Assembly: GCF_001703635.1 (NCBI RefSeq)
Contig: NZ_LQZT01000034.1
Location: 331,582-395,581 of the forward strand
DNA length: 64,000 nt
Direction of reading: 5' to 3'
Source of the DNA: Parahoeflea olei
GTDB lineage: Bacteria; Pseudomonadota; Alphaproteobacteria; Rhizobiales; Rhizobiaceae
Position 1 is the first letter of the stretch, and each line of letters starts with the position of its first letter. The notes below the pieces were generated by a model that was not told the DNA's origin, ran no database searches, and saw only the letters and a list, made by a program, of their open reading frames with translations. Shown here piece by piece: positions 37,704 to 46,955 of this stretch. The translations under genes and the position numbers were made by a program.

Positions 37704-38150
37704 TCACAGTGAATCAGTCCTTACCTGCAGCGCGTCCTGGCGCTGCTTGAGGAACAGCGCCACGCGAAAGCCGAGATAGACGAACAGCACCACCACATGG
37801 GCGATGACGAGCAGCGGCCGCTCGCCATACCAGTGCGGAAACAGCTTGTGCATGACGATTTCGGACCCGGCGGCGACCACCCACAAAACCGGCCCCCAGG
37901 AGACCTGCATCCACAGCCCGACGGCCGCCACCGGCAAGAGCACGGCAAGCGAGGTGGCGGCGAATTGCCAGTAATGCGGCAACAGGTCGAAGCGCGACTG
38001 GCCACCGTCGGAATAGCCGATCAGGCGGCCCCAGTATTGCAGGCCCGCGATCAGGCAGCCCAGCGCCACCAGCCGCACGAACAGCCGGAAGCTTGCCTCC
38101 AGCGTGCCGGATCCGGCTTCCGGCGTGGTGCCGATCTGCAAAATGGCCAT
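37704..38150 (-). CDS. DUF6163-family membrane protein
   Basis: A 148-residue protein with four predicted TM helices (about 20-37, 58-76, 80-98, 112-132). Motifs: YWGRLIGYSDGGQSRFDLLPHYWQFA after TM1 and GSEIVMHKLFPHWYGERP before TM4. These match the DUF6163 family, which is conserved upstream of ldtR/hemB in Rhizobiales. Function unknown. ATG 38150 (MAILQIG) has AAGGAGA 9 nt upstream, which rules out the longer reading frame. It is divergent from hemB. Confidence 0.82.
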   Translation of the reverse strand: MAILQIGTTPEAGSGTLEASFRLFVRLVALGCLIAGLQYWGRLIGYSDGGQSRFDLLPHYWQFAATSLAVLLPVAAVGLWMQVSWGPVLWVVAAGSEIVMHKLFPHWYGERPLLVIAHVVVLFVYLGFRVALFLKQRQDALQVRTDSL

Positions 38151-38363
38151 CGCCGGTGTCTCCTTCGATCTGGCGGGCCGGGGCGGCCACTCGATCACTG
38201 CGCCCAGTCATAGCGGGTCCGGCTTTGACGACGCAACCCCGCAGCGGTTTTCGCGCCACTGCGGCCATTGCGCTGCTTGACCGAGGGGGTCCGGGTGCGG
38301 TCTAACGCCCTTGACGTGGTGCGGGTATTGCGAACGCACGGTCGAAGCTGAAGGAACAGACAC

Positions 38364-39419
38364 ATGGGCGACAAGATCCGGAACACTGCGGCGGGCCTGG
38401 CGGCGGCGGCGGCGAGCGACATTGACGAAATCACCGGCCACCGGCGCATGCGCCGCACCCGCGCAGCCGACTGGTCGCGCCGGCTCACGCGCGAGACGCG
38501 GCTTTCGGTCGACGACCTGATCTGGCCGATCTTCGTGGTTCCCGGCAGCAATGTTCTCGATCCGATCGAGGCCATGCCGGGCGTGAACCGGATGAGCGTC
38601 GACAAGGCGGTGGAAGCCGCGAAGATGGCCGCCGATCTCGGCATCCCTGCGCTCGCCACCTTCCCCAATGTGGAAATGCACCGGCGCGACCAGACCGGCT
38701 CGCACGCGCTCGAGCCCGAAAACCTGATCAACGAGACCACCCGCGCCATCAAGAAGGCGGTGCCCAATATCGGCATCATCACGGATGTGGCGCTCGACCC
38801 CTTCACCGACCACGGCCATGACGGCATCCTGCGCGACGGCGAGATCGTCAATGACGAGACCGTGCGGGCGATCGCGGCCGCCGCCGTGCACCAGGCCGAT
38901 GCCGGCGCCGACATCATCTCCCCGTCCGACATGATGGACGGCCGCATCGGCGCGATCCGCCGCGCGCTCGACGCCGCCGGCCACCACAATGTCTCGATCA
39001 TGTCCTACGCCACCAAATTCGCCTCGGCCTGCTACGGCCCCTATCGCGAGGCGATCGGCACCTCGGGCCTCTTGAAGGGCGACAAGCGCACCTATTACCT
39101 CGATCCGTCCAACGCCAACGAGGCGATCCGCGACGCGGGCCTCGACGTCGAGGAAGGCGCCGACATGCTGATGGTGAAACCCGGTCTCGTCTATCTCGAC
39201 ATCTGCCGCGCGCTCAAAGACACCTTCGGCCTGCCGACCTTCGCCTACCAGGTCTCGGGCGAGTACTCGATGATCAAGGCCGGCGAAGCCGCCGGCTATA
39301 TCGACGGCGAGCGGATCATGATGGAGAAGCTCCTGGCCTTCAAGCGCGCCGGCTGCGACGGCGTGCTCACCTATTTCGCCCCCGAAGCCGCCCGTCTGAT
39401 CGCCAAGGGGCAAGGATAA
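38364..39419 (+). CDS. hemB: delta-aminolevulinic acid dehydratase (porphobilinogen synthase), Mg-type
   Basis: A 351-residue enzyme joining two 5-aminolevulinates in heme synthesis. Active-site lysines lie in SYATKFASACYGP and ADMLMVKPGLVYLD. The metal loop reads TDVALDPFTDHGHDGI, with Asp in place of the three Cys of zinc enzymes, so it should be the magnesium-dependent form typical of rhizobia. ATG 38364 has AAGGAA about 8 nt upstream. It is followed by a foreign low-GC gene. Confidence 0.97.
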   Translation: MGDKIRNTAAGLAAAAASDIDEITGHRRMRRTRAADWSRRLTRETRLSVDDLIWPIFVVPGSNVLDPIEAMPGVNRMSVDKAVEAAKMAADLGIPALATFPNVEMHRRDQTGSHALEPENLINETTRAIKKAVPNIGIITDVALDPFTDHGHDGILRDGEIVNDETVRAIAAAAVHQADAGADIISPSDMMDGRIGAIRRALDAAGHHNVSIMSYATKFASACYGPYREAIGTSGLLKGDKRTYYLDPSNANEAIRDAGLDVEEGADMLMVKPGLVYLDICRALKDTFGLPTFAYQVSGEYSMIKAGEAAGYIDGERIMMEKLLAFKRAGCDGVLTYFAPEAARLIAKGQG

Positions 39420-39657
39420 GGCCGCGGCGGGGCGCTCCCAGCGCCTATGGCCCACGCCTTGGACGGCAGGGCTTGTCGCCCTGGCGTCCGCGATGGGAGG
39501 CGTCTTGCATTGGGCATCCCAGCCCCCTCACCTGCAATTTCTCGATATAATTCAGCAAACGCGTTGAGAGTTTGGCGCAATAAAGCATTGACGAGAAGGA
39601 AGTGAACGTGCGGAATAAGCTCTCCGGTAGCAAGTTCACGGCGATTTCCTTACTTCA

Positions 39658-40689
39658 ATGTCTAGAAGCAATCGATATGGAAACATTACACTTGCGCTGA
39701 TTGCGCTCGCCGTAGTTGCCACACTCCTAACTCTATTGGGAGTTGTAATTCTAGATCAGCGTCAGAGATTGCATGCTTCCTACGCTCAATATCAACGCAA
39801 CGCTGATATCGACCGCGCTGCAGCCCGAGATGAAATAGCGGAAACCTGTCAGGATAGATCAGGAAGCGCCCTCCGAGCGTGCATATCCGAACTTCTTGAG
39901 ACTTATTACAGCGACCAAGCCATCAATGAGGACTTGCAGGCCCAACAAGAGATGGCGTTTTGGGCTATGGCTTTGTTTTACAGCTCAACAATTCTGACCT
40001 TGATCGGCGTTTACCTGTTATGGGGTACGCTAGTCGCAACCCGTGACACTCTCAGGGAAGCCAAAAAGACGACCGCCGCCGCTATCCGGGCCGCCGACGA
40101 AGCTAGCAACACCAATCAAATAACCAAGCGCGCGTTTATCTCTGACCAACGACCTTGGATCAATGTGGATATCCAGATCGTCGGGGACGTTGTATTCAAT
40201 GAAGAAGGGATGTCTTTCGACGTAAAGATAACCGTCAACAATCTTGGAAAATCCCCGGCTACAAGTGTTTTCGTAGTTCTTCAGGTCGACGTTGAGGAAC
40301 CCGGAAAATTCAAGGATTTAAAGACCAAAATGATGTTGTTTTGGACCGGAAATCTGAATCTGAGGGTTGGCAATGCGCTAAACTGGGGCAATCATATCGG
40401 CGATGCCGTATTTCCAGGCTCGCCAGTTTCTCGCACACAGCCATTGAAAGCCGATAAAACTAAAATCGATTCTTGGAAAGAAAAAGGCGAATTTATGCCT
40501 GGCGTCCTCGTTGCTTGTACATACGGCCCGAAAGAGGATGGTGGGTATTATACGACCGCAAGAATGTTCCATATAAATGGACCAGGTGATCGACGTAAGG
40601 TTAACCCGATAAAAATACCAGAAAGCGGGGTAATTAAAGGCAATGAAATCCACGTCTCTCATGTCTTCAGCGCCGCCTACGTGACATAA
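39658..40689 (+). CDS. hypothetical two-TM protein of low GC content (acquired)
   Basis: A 343-residue protein: TM1 about 10-32 (LALIALAVVATLLTLLGVVI), a charged helical region with a Cys pair (CQDRSGSALRAC), TM2 about 100-124 (MALFYSSTILTLIGVYLLW), an amphipathic helix (REAKKTTAAAIRAADEASN), then a soluble beta-rich domain starting KRAFISDQRPWINVDIQIVG. The GC content, about 47% by eye, is far below the flanking genes, and codon use is unlike them, so recent transfer is likely. Similar proteins with the RPW motif occur scattered in mobile regions. Function unknown. No Shine-Dalgarno stands out. Confidence 0.7.
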   Translation: MSRSNRYGNITLALIALAVVATLLTLLGVVILDQRQRLHASYAQYQRNADIDRAAARDEIAETCQDRSGSALRACISELLETYYSDQAINEDLQAQQEMAFWAMALFYSSTILTLIGVYLLWGTLVATRDTLREAKKTTAAAIRAADEASNTNQITKRAFISDQRPWINVDIQIVGDVVFNEEGMSFDVKITVNNLGKSPATSVFVVLQVDVEEPGKFKDLKTKMMLFWTGNLNLRVGNALNWGNHIGDAVFPGSPVSRTQPLKADKTKIDSWKEKGEFMPGVLVACTYGPKEDGGYYTTARMFHINGPGDRRKVNPIKIPESGVIKGNEIHVSHVFSAAYVT

Positions 40690-41068
40690 TGTGAGAATCG
40701 GGACAGCGGACCACGCCGCCCAAGCCTTTGCTTAGAGGACTCTGCGGGCTTGTTGTTTCTATTTAATAATTGCGAAACAACGCGGTCTTGGTGAAGCCAA
40801 GTCGCCGATTTTGTTGGTGAGTGGGCCGGCTGCGCCCAGCTTTCGCGCAATGAGACGTTGTTTCGACTGCGCATCCCCGAGTGTCTTCCGGCTCGCCGAC
40901 GCGAGCCCGCTGGATGCCGGATCAAGTCCGGCATGACGGGTGGAAAGGAAACGCCAAGAACCGGCCAAAACCGCTCCAAAACCCTGCCAAACCCTTTAAG
41001 TCCGGCCCCGGGCTCCCTACATCTTCTGTGACGCGGGCCTGTTGTCCGCGCGACTCCAGGAGAGACCG
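40690..41068. other. intergenic region with a dispersed palindromic repeat
   Basis: 379 bp without a gene. The middle is GC-rich and resembles the dispersed intergenic repeats of Alphaproteobacteria; a perfect palindrome lies at 40914-40934 (listed separately). The final 60 bp include the Shine-Dalgarno of the RDD gene. Confidence 0.45.
40914..40934. repeat. palindromic intergenic repeat (ATGCCGGATCAAGTCCGGCAT type)
   Basis: Arms ATGCCGGA / TCCGGCAT pair perfectly around TCAAG. The sequence, preceded by CTGG and followed by GACGG, is a widespread alphaproteobacterial intergenic repeat. Only one copy was noticed in this window. Confidence 0.75.
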
Positions 41069-41533
41069 ATGAGCTACCCCGACCATGCACGCGAACAGAC
41101 GATCGGCGCCTATGACGATATCGCGCTTTACGATGGCGTGCGGACGCGGCGCGTGTTGGCGTTTTTCATCGATTACGCGATCGTGCTGGCGCTGTGCGTG
41201 CCGGTCGCGGTGCTGATCTTCTTCGTGGGCATCTTCACGCTGGGGCTCGGCTTCTTCCTCTACCCGATCCTGTTCCTGCTGGTGGCGATCCCCTATATCG
41301 CCATCTCGATGGGCGGGCCGAACCAGGCCACGCCCGGGATGCGCATGATGAATATCCGCGTCGTCCGCCTCGACGGCCGCCCGGTCGATTCCATGCTCGC
41401 CATCGTCCACGGCGTGCTGTTCTGGGCGCTGAACGCTGTGCTGACCCCGTTCATCCTGCTCGCCACGCTCGTGCTCGACCGCAAGCAGACCGTGCACGAC
41501 TGGCTGCTGGGAACCGCCGTCATCCGCGGCTAA
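41069..41533 (+). CDS. RDD-family membrane protein
   Basis: A 154-residue protein of the RDD family with two long hydrophobic regions (about 28-60 and 65-80) and a third near 110-132. The first has RRVLAFFIDYAIVLALCVPV, with the Arg/Asp residues that name the family; QATPGMRMMNIRVVRLDGRPV and DRKQTVHDWLLGTAVI are also characteristic. Transport function is suspected but unproven. ATG 41069 has AGGAGA 6 nt upstream. The end of the gene, with its stop, is duplicated in tandem. Confidence 0.88.
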   Translation: MSYPDHAREQTIGAYDDIALYDGVRTRRVLAFFIDYAIVLALCVPVAVLIFFVGIFTLGLGFFLYPILFLLVAIPYIAISMGGPNQATPGMRMMNIRVVRLDGRPVDSMLAIVHGVLFWALNAVLTPFILLATLVLDRKQTVHDWLLGTAVIRG

Positions 41534-41551
41534 GCCGTCATCCGCGGCTAG
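41516..41551. repeat. 18-bp tandem duplication across the RDD stop codon
   Basis: GCCGTCATCCGCGGCTAA (41516-41533) is followed at once by GCCGTCATCCGCGGCTAG (41534-41551). The second copy is outside the gene, since the first ends with the stop codon; only the last base differs. Confidence 0.95.
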
Positions 41552-41587
41552 GCCGCCCTGCCGGGCGGTCTCGGGCCGCCCTCTCCC

Positions 41588-42055
41588 TCACAGCTCCACC
41601 CGCGTCTCGTGCTTCAACTGCCTCAGGATCAGGTTGGTCCTGACGGTGGAGATGCCTTCGAGGCCGAACAGGAATTCTTCCAGAAAAGTGTTGTAGGCCG
41701 CGAGGTCGCGGCAGCGGACGCGCAGGTGGTAGTCGGCATCGCCGGTGGTGGCGAAGCAGTCGAGCACTTCCGGCCGCGCGGTGACGGCGGCAATGAAGCC
41801 CTCGACATGGCTCGCCTTGTGGCGCGACAGGCCCACATGCACCATGGCGTGGAAAGCGAGCCCCACGGCATCGGGATCGACGAGCGCGGTGTAGCGGGTG
41901 ATGGTGCCCGCCTCCTCGAGCGCCTTGACCCGGCGCCAGCAGGCGGACGGCGACATCGCCGCGCGCTCGGCCAGGTCCTGGTTGGAGATACGGCCATCGT
42001 CCTGCAGCGCGCCGAGCAGGCGCCTGTCGGCCGGGGAAAGCGCGCTTTCGTCCAT
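41588..42055 (-). CDS. Lrp/AsnC-family transcriptional regulator
   Basis: A 155-residue regulator. Winged helix-turn-helix at 8-55 (PADRRLLGALQDDGRISNQDLAERAAMSPSACWRRVKALEEAG) and a RAM ligand-binding domain at 70-150 (VHVGLSRHKASHVEGF, DCFATTGDADYHLRVRC and EGISTVRTNLILR). Such regulators often sense amino acids. It is divergent, across 127 bp, from the indolepyruvate oxidoreductase gene, an enzyme of amino acid breakdown, so it probably controls that gene. Confidence 0.93.
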   Translation of the reverse strand: MDESALSPADRRLLGALQDDGRISNQDLAERAAMSPSACWRRVKALEEAGTITRYTALVDPDAVGLAFHAMVHVGLSRHKASHVEGFIAAVTARPEVLDCFATTGDADYHLRVRCRDLAAYNTFLEEFLFGLEGISTVRTNLILRQLKHETRVEL

Positions 42056-42182
42056 TTCCGGTCAGTCCTTTCGCACAAGGCCTCTCATCAGGCAGATCCT
42101 GCCCCGAGACTGCCTGATAGCGGATATTCTGGCAAGTCTTGCCAGCCATCCCGGCGTATCATGGGCGCTGGAGGACCGCCCC

Positions 42183-45100
42183 ATGACCATCCACGCCCCG
42201 TTTCATTCGGATTACGCCCTTTCCGACCGCTACGCGCTCTCTTCGGGCCGCGTGTTCATGACCGGCACCCAGGCGCTGGTGCGGCTGCTGTTCGACCAGG
42301 CCCGGCGCGACCGCGAAGCGGGGCTCAACACCGGCGGCTTCGTCTCAGGCTATCGCGGCTCGCCCTTGGGCGGGCTCGACATGGAGCTGTGGCGGCAGAA
42401 GGTGCGGCTTGCCGAGGGCAAGATCGAATTCCTCCCCGCGGTCAACGAGGATCTCGCCGCCACCGCCGTGCTCGGCTCGCAGCAGGTCGAGACCAATCCG
42501 GGGCGCACCGTCGACGGCGTGTTCGGGCTCTGGTACGGCAAGGGCCCCGGCGTCGACCGCGCCGGCGATGCGCTGAAACACGGCAATGCCTATGGCTCCT
42601 CGCGCCATGGCGGCGTGCTGGTGGTGGCGGGCGACGACCACGGCTGCGTCTCCTCCTCGATGCCGCACCAGTCGGACGTGGCCTTCATGGCCTGGTTTAT
42701 GCCGACGCTCAATCCGGCGAGCGTGGCCGAATATCTCGAATTCGGCGAATATGGCTACGCGCTGTCGCGGTTTTCGGGCATGTGGGTCGGCTTCAAGGCG
42801 ATCTCGGAGACGGTCGAGGGCGCAAGCTCGTTTCTCCTGAAACCCGACCGGGTGTTCCAGACGCCCGATTTCACCCCGCCCGCTTCCGGCCTGCATTACC
42901 GCTGGCCCGACCTGCCCGGCCCGCAGATCGAGGAGCGGATGGAGGCCAAGAAGCATGCGGTCTTCGCCTTCGCCGAGGCCAACCCGATCGACCGGGCAAT
43001 CTACGGCGTGAACGACGCCCGCTTCGGCTTCGTGACCACCGGCAAGGCGCATCTCGACCTGATGGAAGCACTCGGCCTGCTCGGTCTCGATGAAGCGCGC
43101 TGCCGGGCGCTCGGCATCGACATCTACAAGGTCGGCATGGTCTGGCCGCTCGCCCGCCGCGCCGCACTCGATTTCGTCCGGGGAAAACGCGAGGTGGTGG
43201 TGATCGAGGAAAAACGCGGCATCATCGAAAGCCAGTTCAAGGAGTATTTCTACGACTGGCCGGGCGACAAGCCGCAGCGCATGGTCGGCAAGAACGACGA
43301 GACCGGCCGCCGTCTGATCCCCTGGACCGGCGAACTCTCGCCGCGGCGGCTGCTGCCGCTGATCGCCAAGCGGCTCGACGGCGTGTTCGGCGGTGATGAA
43401 TTTTGCGCGCGGGCCGAACGTGTGCTGGCCGAGCCCGCGATCAGCCTCTCCGATCCGGGCGCGACGCGCACGCCCTATTTCTGCTCCGGCTGCCCGCACA
43501 ACACCTCGACGCGGGTTCCCGAAGGGTCGCAGGCGCTGGCCGGAATCGGCTGCCATTTCATGGCGAGCTGGATGGACCGCGACACCAGTTCGCTCATCCA
43601 GATGGGCGGCGAAGGCGTGAACTGGGCCGCCTCCTCGAAATTTACCGGCAACGGCCACGTGTTCCAAAATCTCGGCGAAGGCACCTGGTACCATTCCGGC
43701 TCGATGGCGATCCGCCAGGCGATCGCGGCGGGCGCCAACATCACCTACAAGATCCTCTACAATGACGCGGTGGCCATGACCGGCGGCCAGCCGGTGGACG
43801 GGCCGGTCTCGGTCGAGGCGATCGCCCAGATCGCGCGCGCCGAGGGCGTCGAGCGGATTGCGCTCATCTCCGACGATCCGTCGAAATTCTCCGCGCGTGC
43901 CTTTCCCGCCGGCACCACGATCCATGGTCGCGACGAGATGGATGCGGTGCAGCGCGACTTGCGCACCGTGCCCGGCGTGTCGGTGCTGATCTACGAGCAG
44001 ACTTGCGCCACCGAAAAGCGCCGGCGGCGCAAGCGCGGCGATCTGCCCGCGACGAAAGCCTTCGCCGTCATCAACGAACTCGTCTGCGAGGGCTGCGGCG
44101 ACTGTTCGACCGCGTCCAACTGCCTGAGCGTCGAGCCGCTCGAAACCGAGTTCGGCCGCAAGCGGCAGATCAACCAGTCGAACTGCAACACCGACCTGTC
44201 GTGCCTCAAGGGCTTTTGCCCGAGCTTCGTGACCGTGGAAGGCGCGACACGGCGCAAGCCGAAACCGGCCGCGCTCGATGTCGAGGCGTTGATGCGCGCC
44301 GTACCCCTGCCCGCGCCGAAACCGCTCGACAAGGTCTTCAACCTGCTCGTCACCGGCGTCGGCGGCACCGGGGTGGTGACCGTGGGCGCGCTGATCGCGA
44401 TGGCCGCGCATCTCGAGGGCAAGGGCGTGAGCCTGCTCGACTTCACCGGTTTCGCGCAGAAATTTGGCGCGGTGCTGAGTTTCGTGCGGATCGGCCGGGA
44501 CCCGGAGGCGATCAACCAGGTGCGGATCGACACGGCGAGCGCGGACGCGGTGATCGGCTGCGACGTGGTCGTCTCGTCCTCGCCCAAGGCCTCGGGCAGC
44601 TACCGGCGCGGCACCGAGGTGGCGCTCAACCTGGCCGCCATGCCGACCGGCGACCTGGTGCTCCGCCGCGACGCGGATCTCGCCATCGACAAACGCACCG
44701 CGGCGATTGCCGAGGCGGTGGGCGCGGACAATCTTGCGGCGTTTGATGCCAACCGCGCCTCCGAAAGCCTGTTCGGCGATGCGGTGTTCGCCAATGTGAT
44801 GATGCTCGGCTTTGCCTGGCAGCGCGGGCTGGTGCCGGTGTCGTTCGAGCCGCTGATGCGGGCGATCGAACTCAACAATGTGGCGGTCGAGGCCAACACG
44901 CGGGCCTTCGCTCTCGGTCGGCTGATGGCGGCGAACCCCGAAGCACTGGCCGCGCATCTGGCGCCCGGGACCGATATCGCCACCACTTTCGACGAGATCG
45001 TCGATCGCCGTGCTGCGTTCCTGGAAGGCTACCAGAACCGCGCCTGGGCGGAACGCTACCGGAGGCGCATCGCCGGCTTCGCCGCCGCACTGCCGGAGGC

Positions 45101-45623
45101 ACATCGCGACCGACTGGCAACGGCTGCGGCCAAATCGCTGTTCAAGCTGATGTCCTACAAGGATGAGTACGAGGTGGCGCGGCTGCACAGCGATCCGGGC
45201 TTTACCCAGTCGCTTTCCGACCGGTTCGAGGGCGATTTCCGGGTGGTGCATCATCTCGCGCCGCCGCTGCTCACCAATGGCGTGGACGCACGCGGGCGCC
45301 CGCTCAAGCGCCGGTTCGGGCCGGCGATCCGGCCGGTCTTCGCGGGCCTTGCCAGGCTCAAGGGCCTGCGCGGCACGGCGCTCGATCCGTTCGGCTACAC
45401 GGCGGAGCGGAAGATGGAGCGGGCGCTGATCGGCTGGTTCGAGGCGCTGATGGACCGCTGCACTGCCGAGATCACCGGGCAGACGGTCGACACCTGGGCC
45501 AAGGTGCTCGCGGCGCCGATGGAGATCCGCGGTTTCGGCCCGGTCAAGCACGAGGCGGTCGCGCGCGTGCAGGCGGAGGTGGAGGCGCTGCTCCGGGGAG
45601 AGACGCATTCTGCCCCGAAATAG
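42183..45623 (+). CDS. indolepyruvate ferredoxin oxidoreductase, fused alpha-beta form
   Basis: A 1146-residue cytosolic enzyme that oxidatively decarboxylates aryl or branched 2-oxo acids from amino acid transamination and passes electrons to ferredoxin. N-terminal pyrimidine-binding part (GGFVSGYRGSPLGGLD about 49-64; EDLAATAVLGSQQVE); thiamine-diphosphate part with IGCHFMASWMDRDTSSLIQM and GEGVNWAA; cysteine cluster CEGCGDC and CNTDLSCLKGFCPSF near 640-685; C-terminal gamma-type domain from VTGVGGTGVVTVGALIAMAA. The full set of domains in one chain is usual in Proteobacteria. ATG 42183; the divergent Lrp regulator lies upstream. Confidence 0.92.
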   Translation: MTIHAPFHSDYALSDRYALSSGRVFMTGTQALVRLLFDQARRDREAGLNTGGFVSGYRGSPLGGLDMELWRQKVRLAEGKIEFLPAVNEDLAATAVLGSQQVETNPGRTVDGVFGLWYGKGPGVDRAGDALKHGNAYGSSRHGGVLVVAGDDHGCVSSSMPHQSDVAFMAWFMPTLNPASVAEYLEFGEYGYALSRFSGMWVGFKAISETVEGASSFLLKPDRVFQTPDFTPPASGLHYRWPDLPGPQIEERMEAKKHAVFAFAEANPIDRAIYGVNDARFGFVTTGKAHLDLMEALGLLGLDEARCRALGIDIYKVGMVWPLARRAALDFVRGKREVVVIEEKRGIIESQFKEYFYDWPGDKPQRMVGKNDETGRRLIPWTGELSPRRLLPLIAKRLDGVFGGDEFCARAERVLAEPAISLSDPGATRTPYFCSGCPHNTSTRVPEGSQALAGIGCHFMASWMDRDTSSLIQMGGEGVNWAASSKFTGNGHVFQNLGEGTWYHSGSMAIRQAIAAGANITYKILYNDAVAMTGGQPVDGPVSVEAIAQIARAEGVERIALISDDPSKFSARAFPAGTTIHGRDEMDAVQRDLRTVPGVSVLIYEQTCATEKRRRRKRGDLPATKAFAVINELVCEGCGDCSTASNCLSVEPLETEFGRKRQINQSNCNTDLSCLKGFCPSFVTVEGATRRKPKPAALDVEALMRAVPLPAPKPLDKVFNLLVTGVGGTGVVTVGALIAMAAHLEGKGVSLLDFTGFAQKFGAVLSFVRIGRDPEAINQVRIDTASADAVIGCDVVVSSSPKASGSYRRGTEVALNLAAMPTGDLVLRRDADLAIDKRTAAIAEAVGADNLAAFDANRASESLFGDAVFANVMMLGFAWQRGLVPVSFEPLMRAIELNNVAVEANTRAFALGRLMAANPEALAAHLAPGTDIATTFDEIVDRRAAFLEGYQNRAWAERYRRRIAGFAAALPEAHRDRLATAAAKSLFKLMSYKDEYEVARLHSDPGFTQSLSDRFEGDFRVVHHLAPPLLTNGVDARGRPLKRRFGPAIRPVFAGLARLKGLRGTALDPFGYTAERKMERALIGWFEALMDRCTAEITGQTVDTWAKVLAAPMEIRGFGPVKHEAVARVQAEVEALLRGETHSAPK

Positions 45624-45642
45624 GGGGCAGACCGCGTGAGGC

Positions 45643-46563
45643 TCAGGCGCCGGCCGTGTCTTTGCCAGCGCCGGAGCCGAAGCTTTCGCCGATCCAGTCC
45701 GCGAACCGGGCGGCCGGCGGCGACAGCCGCGCGAAATCCCGCGCCACCAGAAAATAGGCCCCGTACCGGATCGGCCTGTCGAACACCTGGACCAGCCTTC
45801 CCGCACGCAGGTCGGCCTCCACCATGCGCCGCTCGAGCAGGCCGATCCCCTGGCCGTCAAGCGCCGCCTGCCGCACCAGGCCGCCATCGGCATAGACAGG
45901 GCCGCGCCGGACCGTGGTGGGGGCAACGCCCGCTTCCGCGAACCATTGCTCCCAGATCGCCCGGCTGTCCTCGTGCAGCAGCGCGTGGCGGTCGAGATCC
46001 TCGGGCCTGGAGGGCAGTCCCTCCGCCTCGAACAGGGAGGGCGCGGCCAAGGGCACCATCTCCACATCGTAGAGCCAGCGCGACTGCGTGCGTGGCCAGC
46101 GGCTGCGGTGGGCGCTAAAGCGGATCGCAAGCTCGGCGTCTCCGGCGCGGAACCCGGCCAGACGTGCGGTCGAATCGACGTTCACGTCGATGCCGGGGTG
46201 CCCAGCGCGGAAGCCGGACAGGGCCGTGACCAGCCAGCCGGCGGCAAATGAGGGCTCGACGCTGACGGCCACCTCGCCCTCCCCGGCGCGTTCGGCCGCC
46301 GCGGCGAGGCCGTCGCTGATCGCATCGAACGCACCGGTCAGCACCTCGATCAGTGCAGCGCCCTCGCGCGTGAGGCTCACTCCGCGGTGATGGCGCACGA
46401 ACAGCGCGCAGCCGAGCGAGCACTCCAGCTCGCGGATCTGCCGGCTGACGGCCGCCTGGCTGACAAAAAGCTCTTCGGCCGCGCGCGTGACGCTCTCCAG
46501 CCGTCCGGCCGCCTCGAAACTGCGCAGCGCGGTCAAGGGCAATCGGCCCCGCTTCATTCGCAT
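45643..46563 (-). CDS. LysR-family regulator, GcvA-like
   Basis: A 306-residue regulator. Its start PLTALRSFEAAGRLESVTRAAEELFVSQAAVSRQIRELECSLGCALF is the GcvA/AmpR-type DNA-binding domain, followed by VSLTREGAAL and an effector domain starting VAVSVEPSFAAGWLV. Cognate effectors are often glycine, amino acids or beta-lactams, but none can be named here. It is convergent with the oxidoreductase gene (19 bp between stops) and divergent from a possible small gene. Confidence 0.9.
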   Translation of the reverse strand: MRMKRGRLPLTALRSFEAAGRLESVTRAAEELFVSQAAVSRQIRELECSLGCALFVRHHRGVSLTREGAALIEVLTGAFDAISDGLAAAAERAGEGEVAVSVEPSFAAGWLVTALSGFRAGHPGIDVNVDSTARLAGFRAGDAELAIRFSAHRSRWPRTQSRWLYDVEMVPLAAPSLFEAEGLPSRPEDLDRHALLHEDSRAIWEQWFAEAGVAPTTVRRGPVYADGGLVRQAALDGQGIGLLERRMVEADLRAGRLVQVFDRPIRYGAYFLVARDFARLSPPAARFADWIGESFGSGAGKDTAGA

Positions 46564-46648
46564 AACCTCAAGTCAATCGAAGCCGACCCATAGCTCGTTT
46601 GAAAAGCGCCGGCAAGGAGCGCTTGCTGAAGGCCAAAGGAGCAAGGCC

Positions 46649-46765
46649 ATGGCACACCTGTTCGAAATCCTGCGCGAAGCGCTTCTCCTGCTCACCTTTC
46701 AGCACCCGGCCCGGCGTCCCGATCCGCATCCCGCCGGCCCCAAACACCGTTGCCGCAGCCGGTGA
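46649..46765 (+). CDS. possible 38-residue small protein divergent from the GcvA-like gene
   Basis: ATG 46649 has a strong AAAGGAG 8 nt upstream and opens a frame for MAHLFEILREALLLLTFQHP, ending with a basic tail and TGA at 46763-46765. The first 20 residues could form a short amphipathic or membrane helix. No relatives are known to me. The position, divergent from a LysR gene, and the good ribosome site are the only support. Confidence 0.4.
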   Translation: MAHLFEILREALLLLTFQHPARRPDPHPAGPKHRCRSR

Positions 46766-46955
46766 CGCGGGCGGCACTGGCCGGCACAGCTGTTTTGCCA
46801 GACCGGCGCCAGGGGATAAATCTTCCCCTCCCGGGCATGGATTGATCCGCAGCATTGCGCGGCAAATCGCACTGCGGGAAAATTCGCCCTAGGCTTGCAT
46901 GGCGGCGAGGCTGTAATGTGGCCGCTCTCTCGTGCGAAGGGGTCGCCACGCATAC

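Noticed and set aside
42345..46130. A 1261-codon open frame on the minus strand
   Set aside because: It is antisense to the indolepyruvate oxidoreductase gene and arises from GC-rich third positions; its sequence is Arg/His/Gly-rich with no domain, and only its first part coincides with the real LysR gene in another frame.
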